Of a stretch of DNA of 5,597 nucleotides, positions 4,175 to 5,597 are shown one piece after another. The position numbers were made by a program, and so were the translations under genes. The stretch is taken from the NCBI GenBank assembly GCA_005777415.1, contig SXMI01000244.1, positions 1 to 5,597 on the forward strand. The letters are read 5' to 3'. This DNA comes from Actinomycetota bacterium. GTDB lineage: Bacteria; Actinomycetota; Acidimicrobiia; Acidimicrobiales; Microtrichaceae. The notes below the pieces were generated by a model. It was given only the letters and a program-made list of their open reading frames with translations. It was not told the origin of the DNA and searched no databases. Every line of letters starts with the position of its first letter. Within the stretch, counting starts at the first letter, position 1.

Positions 4175-5597
4175 GTGGCGGGACGCATCGAGGACTACGC
4201 CATCATCGGCGACACCAACACCGTCGCGTTGGTCGACCGCAGCGGCTCGATCGACTGGTGGTGCGTGCCGCGGATCGACTCCGCCGCTGCGTTCGCTGCG
4301 CTGCTCGGCACCCCCGAGCACGGCCGCTGGTTGCTCGCCCCCGAGGGCGGGGCGAAGATCACCCGCCGCTACGAGGACGACACGCTCGTGCTCGAGACCC
4401 TGTTCCACACGGCCACCGGCGACGTCGCGGTCATCGACTTCATGGCGCCCGGCCACCCCGACCCCACGATCCACCGGGTCGTCGAGGGTCGCAGCGGCCG
4501 GGTCCGGATGCACAGCGAGTTGGTGGTCCGGTTCGACTACGGGTCGATCACCCCGTGGGTGCGTGCGACCGGCGACGGACTCACCATGGTCGCTGGTCCC
4601 GACGGCCTGCGGTTCCACAGTCCGGTGCGACTCGAGGGGCTGGACCACACCACCGTGGCCGGGTTCGAGGTGACCGAGGGTGAACGGCTGGCGTTCTCGC
4701 TGACCTGGTTCCCCTCGCAGGTGCGCGACGCACCGCTCCCGCTCGACTCGCTCGCCGCACTCCACCGCACCCGCCGCTGGTGGCGCGAGTGGGTGGCGGG
4801 CTGCACCTACGACGGCGAGTGGCGCGACGACGTCGTCCGCTCGCTCATCACGCTGAAGGCGCTCACCTACGGTCCGACCGGCGCCGTGTGCGCCGCGGCC
4901 ACCACGTCGCTGCCCGAGGACATCGGCGGGGTCCGCAACTGGGACTACCGCTACTCGTGGCTGCGGGACGCCACGCTCACGCTGCAGTCGCTGCTGCTCG
5001 CCGGCTACCGCGACGAGGCATCGGACTGGTCCCGCTGGCTGCGCCGGGCCGTGGCCGGGAACCCCGGGGACTTCCAGATCATGTACGGGGTCGGCGGCGA
5101 ACGACGACTCACCGAGCTCGAGCTGGACTGGCTGCCCGGCTACGAGGGGTCCACCCCGGTGCGCATCGGCAACGGGGCGTCCACGCAGTTCCAGCTCGAC
5201 GTGTTCGGCGAGGTGATGGACGCCGCGTTCACGGCGGCGACGAACGGCCTGAGCGGACAGGTCGGCTACGACGGCGAGGTGATCGTCGCGCTCATGGACC
5301 AACTCGTTCGGGTCTGGGACCAGCCCGACGAGGGCATCTGGGAGGTCCGCGGGCCCCGACGACACTTCACCCACTCCAAGGTGATGGCCTGGGTGGTGAT
5401 GGACCGGGCGATCAAGCCGGCGGAAGCCTATGGCGCCGAGGGGCCGGTCAATCAGTGGCGAGCGCTCCGCCAGAAGATCCACGACGATGTCTGCGAGAAG
5501 GGCTTCGACAAGACGCGCGGGCATTTCATCCGCGCCTATGACGACCCGACGCTGGATGCGAGCCTGCTGCTCCTGGCGGAAGTGGGCTTCCTCAAAC
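4175..5597 (+). CDS. GH15 glucoamylase/trehalase-like glycosidase, 3'-truncated by window end
   Basis: The first 474 residues of a cytosolic GH15 family protein (family members are usually about 600 aa) with no signal peptide. The N-terminal trehalase-like domain is unmistakable: RIEDYAIIGDTNTVALVDRSG (from residue 4), SIDWWCVPRIDS, and LLGTPEHGRWLLAP (43-56). The (alpha/alpha)6 catalytic barrel starts near residue 217 and shows ATTSLPED (242-249), RNWDYRYSWLRDA (254-266), the WLPGYEGSTPVRIGN segment (319-333), QLDVFGEV (340-347), where Glu346 is the likely counterpart of the general acid of glucoamylases, and HFTHSKVMAWV (397-407). The second catalytic Glu would lie beyond the window. Substrate is an alpha-glucoside such as trehalose or a maltooligosaccharide; sequence alone does not decide. 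GTG at 4175, 10 nt after the ndh stop, is the start; no strong Shine-Dalgarno is seen, so coupling to ndh is likely. Codon usage changes sharply after residue 415. Confidence 0.92.
   Translation, partial: MAGRIEDYAIIGDTNTVALVDRSGSIDWWCVPRIDSAAAFAALLGTPEHGRWLLAPEGGAKITRRYEDDTLVLETLFHTATGDVAVIDFMAPGHPDPTIHRVVEGRSGRVRMHSELVVRFDYGSITPWVRATGDGLTMVAGPDGLRFHSPVRLEGLDHTTVAGFEVTEGERLAFSLTWFPSQVRDAPLPLDSLAALHRTRRWWREWVAGCTYDGEWRDDVVRSLITLKALTYGPTGAVCAAATTSLPEDIGGVRNWDYRYSWLRDATLTLQSLLLAGYRDEASDWSRWLRRAVAGNPGDFQIMYGVGGERRLTELELDWLPGYEGSTPVRIGNGASTQFQLDVFGEVMDAAFTAATNGLSGQVGYDGEVIVALMDQLVRVWDQPDEGIWEVRGPRRHFTHSKVMAWVVMDRAIKPAEAYGAEGPVNQWRALRQKIHDDVCEKGFDKTRGHFIRAYDDPTLDASLLLLAEVGFLK
5417..5597 (+). other. 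Segment of different codon usage at the 3' end of the GH15 gene
   Basis: By hand count, the Asp, His, Asn and Tyr codons of GH15 residues 1-415 end in C in all 59 cases. In residues 416-474, 6 of 11 end in T (TAT twice, GAT twice, AAT, CAT), with GAA also appearing twice. The reading frame and the family match continue without a break (EGPVNQWRALRQKIHDDVC, LDASLLLL). The change comes just after the conserved SKVMAWV...DRAIK block. A chimeric assembly join or homologous recombination with a less GC3-biased relative would explain it. Confidence 0.55.

Noticed and set aside
4109..5524. Long open frame (471 codons) antisense to the GH15 gene
   Set aside because: Its sequence is rich in Arg, Gly, Val, Pro and His with no recognisable domain, as expected from the complement of a GC3-rich gene; the plus-strand frame matches GH15 throughout.

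Overview
The window reads as high-GC actinobacterial DNA, possibly from an uncultured Acidimicrobiia-like or mycobacterial-type lineage (inference). The support is strong G/C preference at third codon positions, frequent GTG starts, promoters of the TANNNT type placed directly before start codons, and a set of proteins (DapB-like 'amine dehydrogenase', SDR, Phd/VapC, NDH-2, trehalase-like GH15) that is common in Actinomycetota. The lineage cannot be fixed from sequence reading alone.

Layout: two divergent transcription units share a 136-bp control region (2754-2889). Leftward (minus strand) runs a compact four-gene series: a Phd/YefM-type antitoxin (2753-2496), a PIN-domain VapC toxin overlapping it by 4 nt (2499-2098), a DapB-like NAD(P)-dependent oxidoreductase (2067-1009) and a short-chain dehydrogenase (991-44), ending at a small GC hairpin (21-37). 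All gaps are about 30 nt or less, so the toxin-antitoxin promoter may drive the two metabolic genes as well. Rightward run a type II NADH dehydrogenase (2890-4164) and, 10 nt later, a GH15 glucoamylase/trehalase-like glycosidase (4175 to beyond the window end).

The control region is the most structured non-coding DNA here. It holds a perfect 10-bp inverted repeat that covers the antitoxin start codon and its probable -10 element, a perfect 16-bp-stem hairpin in the middle, and a 10-bp direct repeat whose second copy touches the ndh start codon. Both divergent genes lack a Shine-Dalgarno sequence and have TANNNT boxes 6-8 nt before the start, which suggests leaderless mRNAs. By contrast, vapC and the SDR gene inside the operon have strong Shine-Dalgarno sequences.

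The last ~180 bp (from about 5417) stay in frame in the GH15 gene but switch abruptly in codon usage. This suggests a chimeric contig end or a recombination junction inside a conserved block. I saw no RNA genes, insertion sequences, CRISPR arrays or clearly undescribed multi-gene system. The most interesting items are the regulatory architecture of the divergent region, the toxin-antitoxin pair leading a metabolic operon, and the 3' compositional break.
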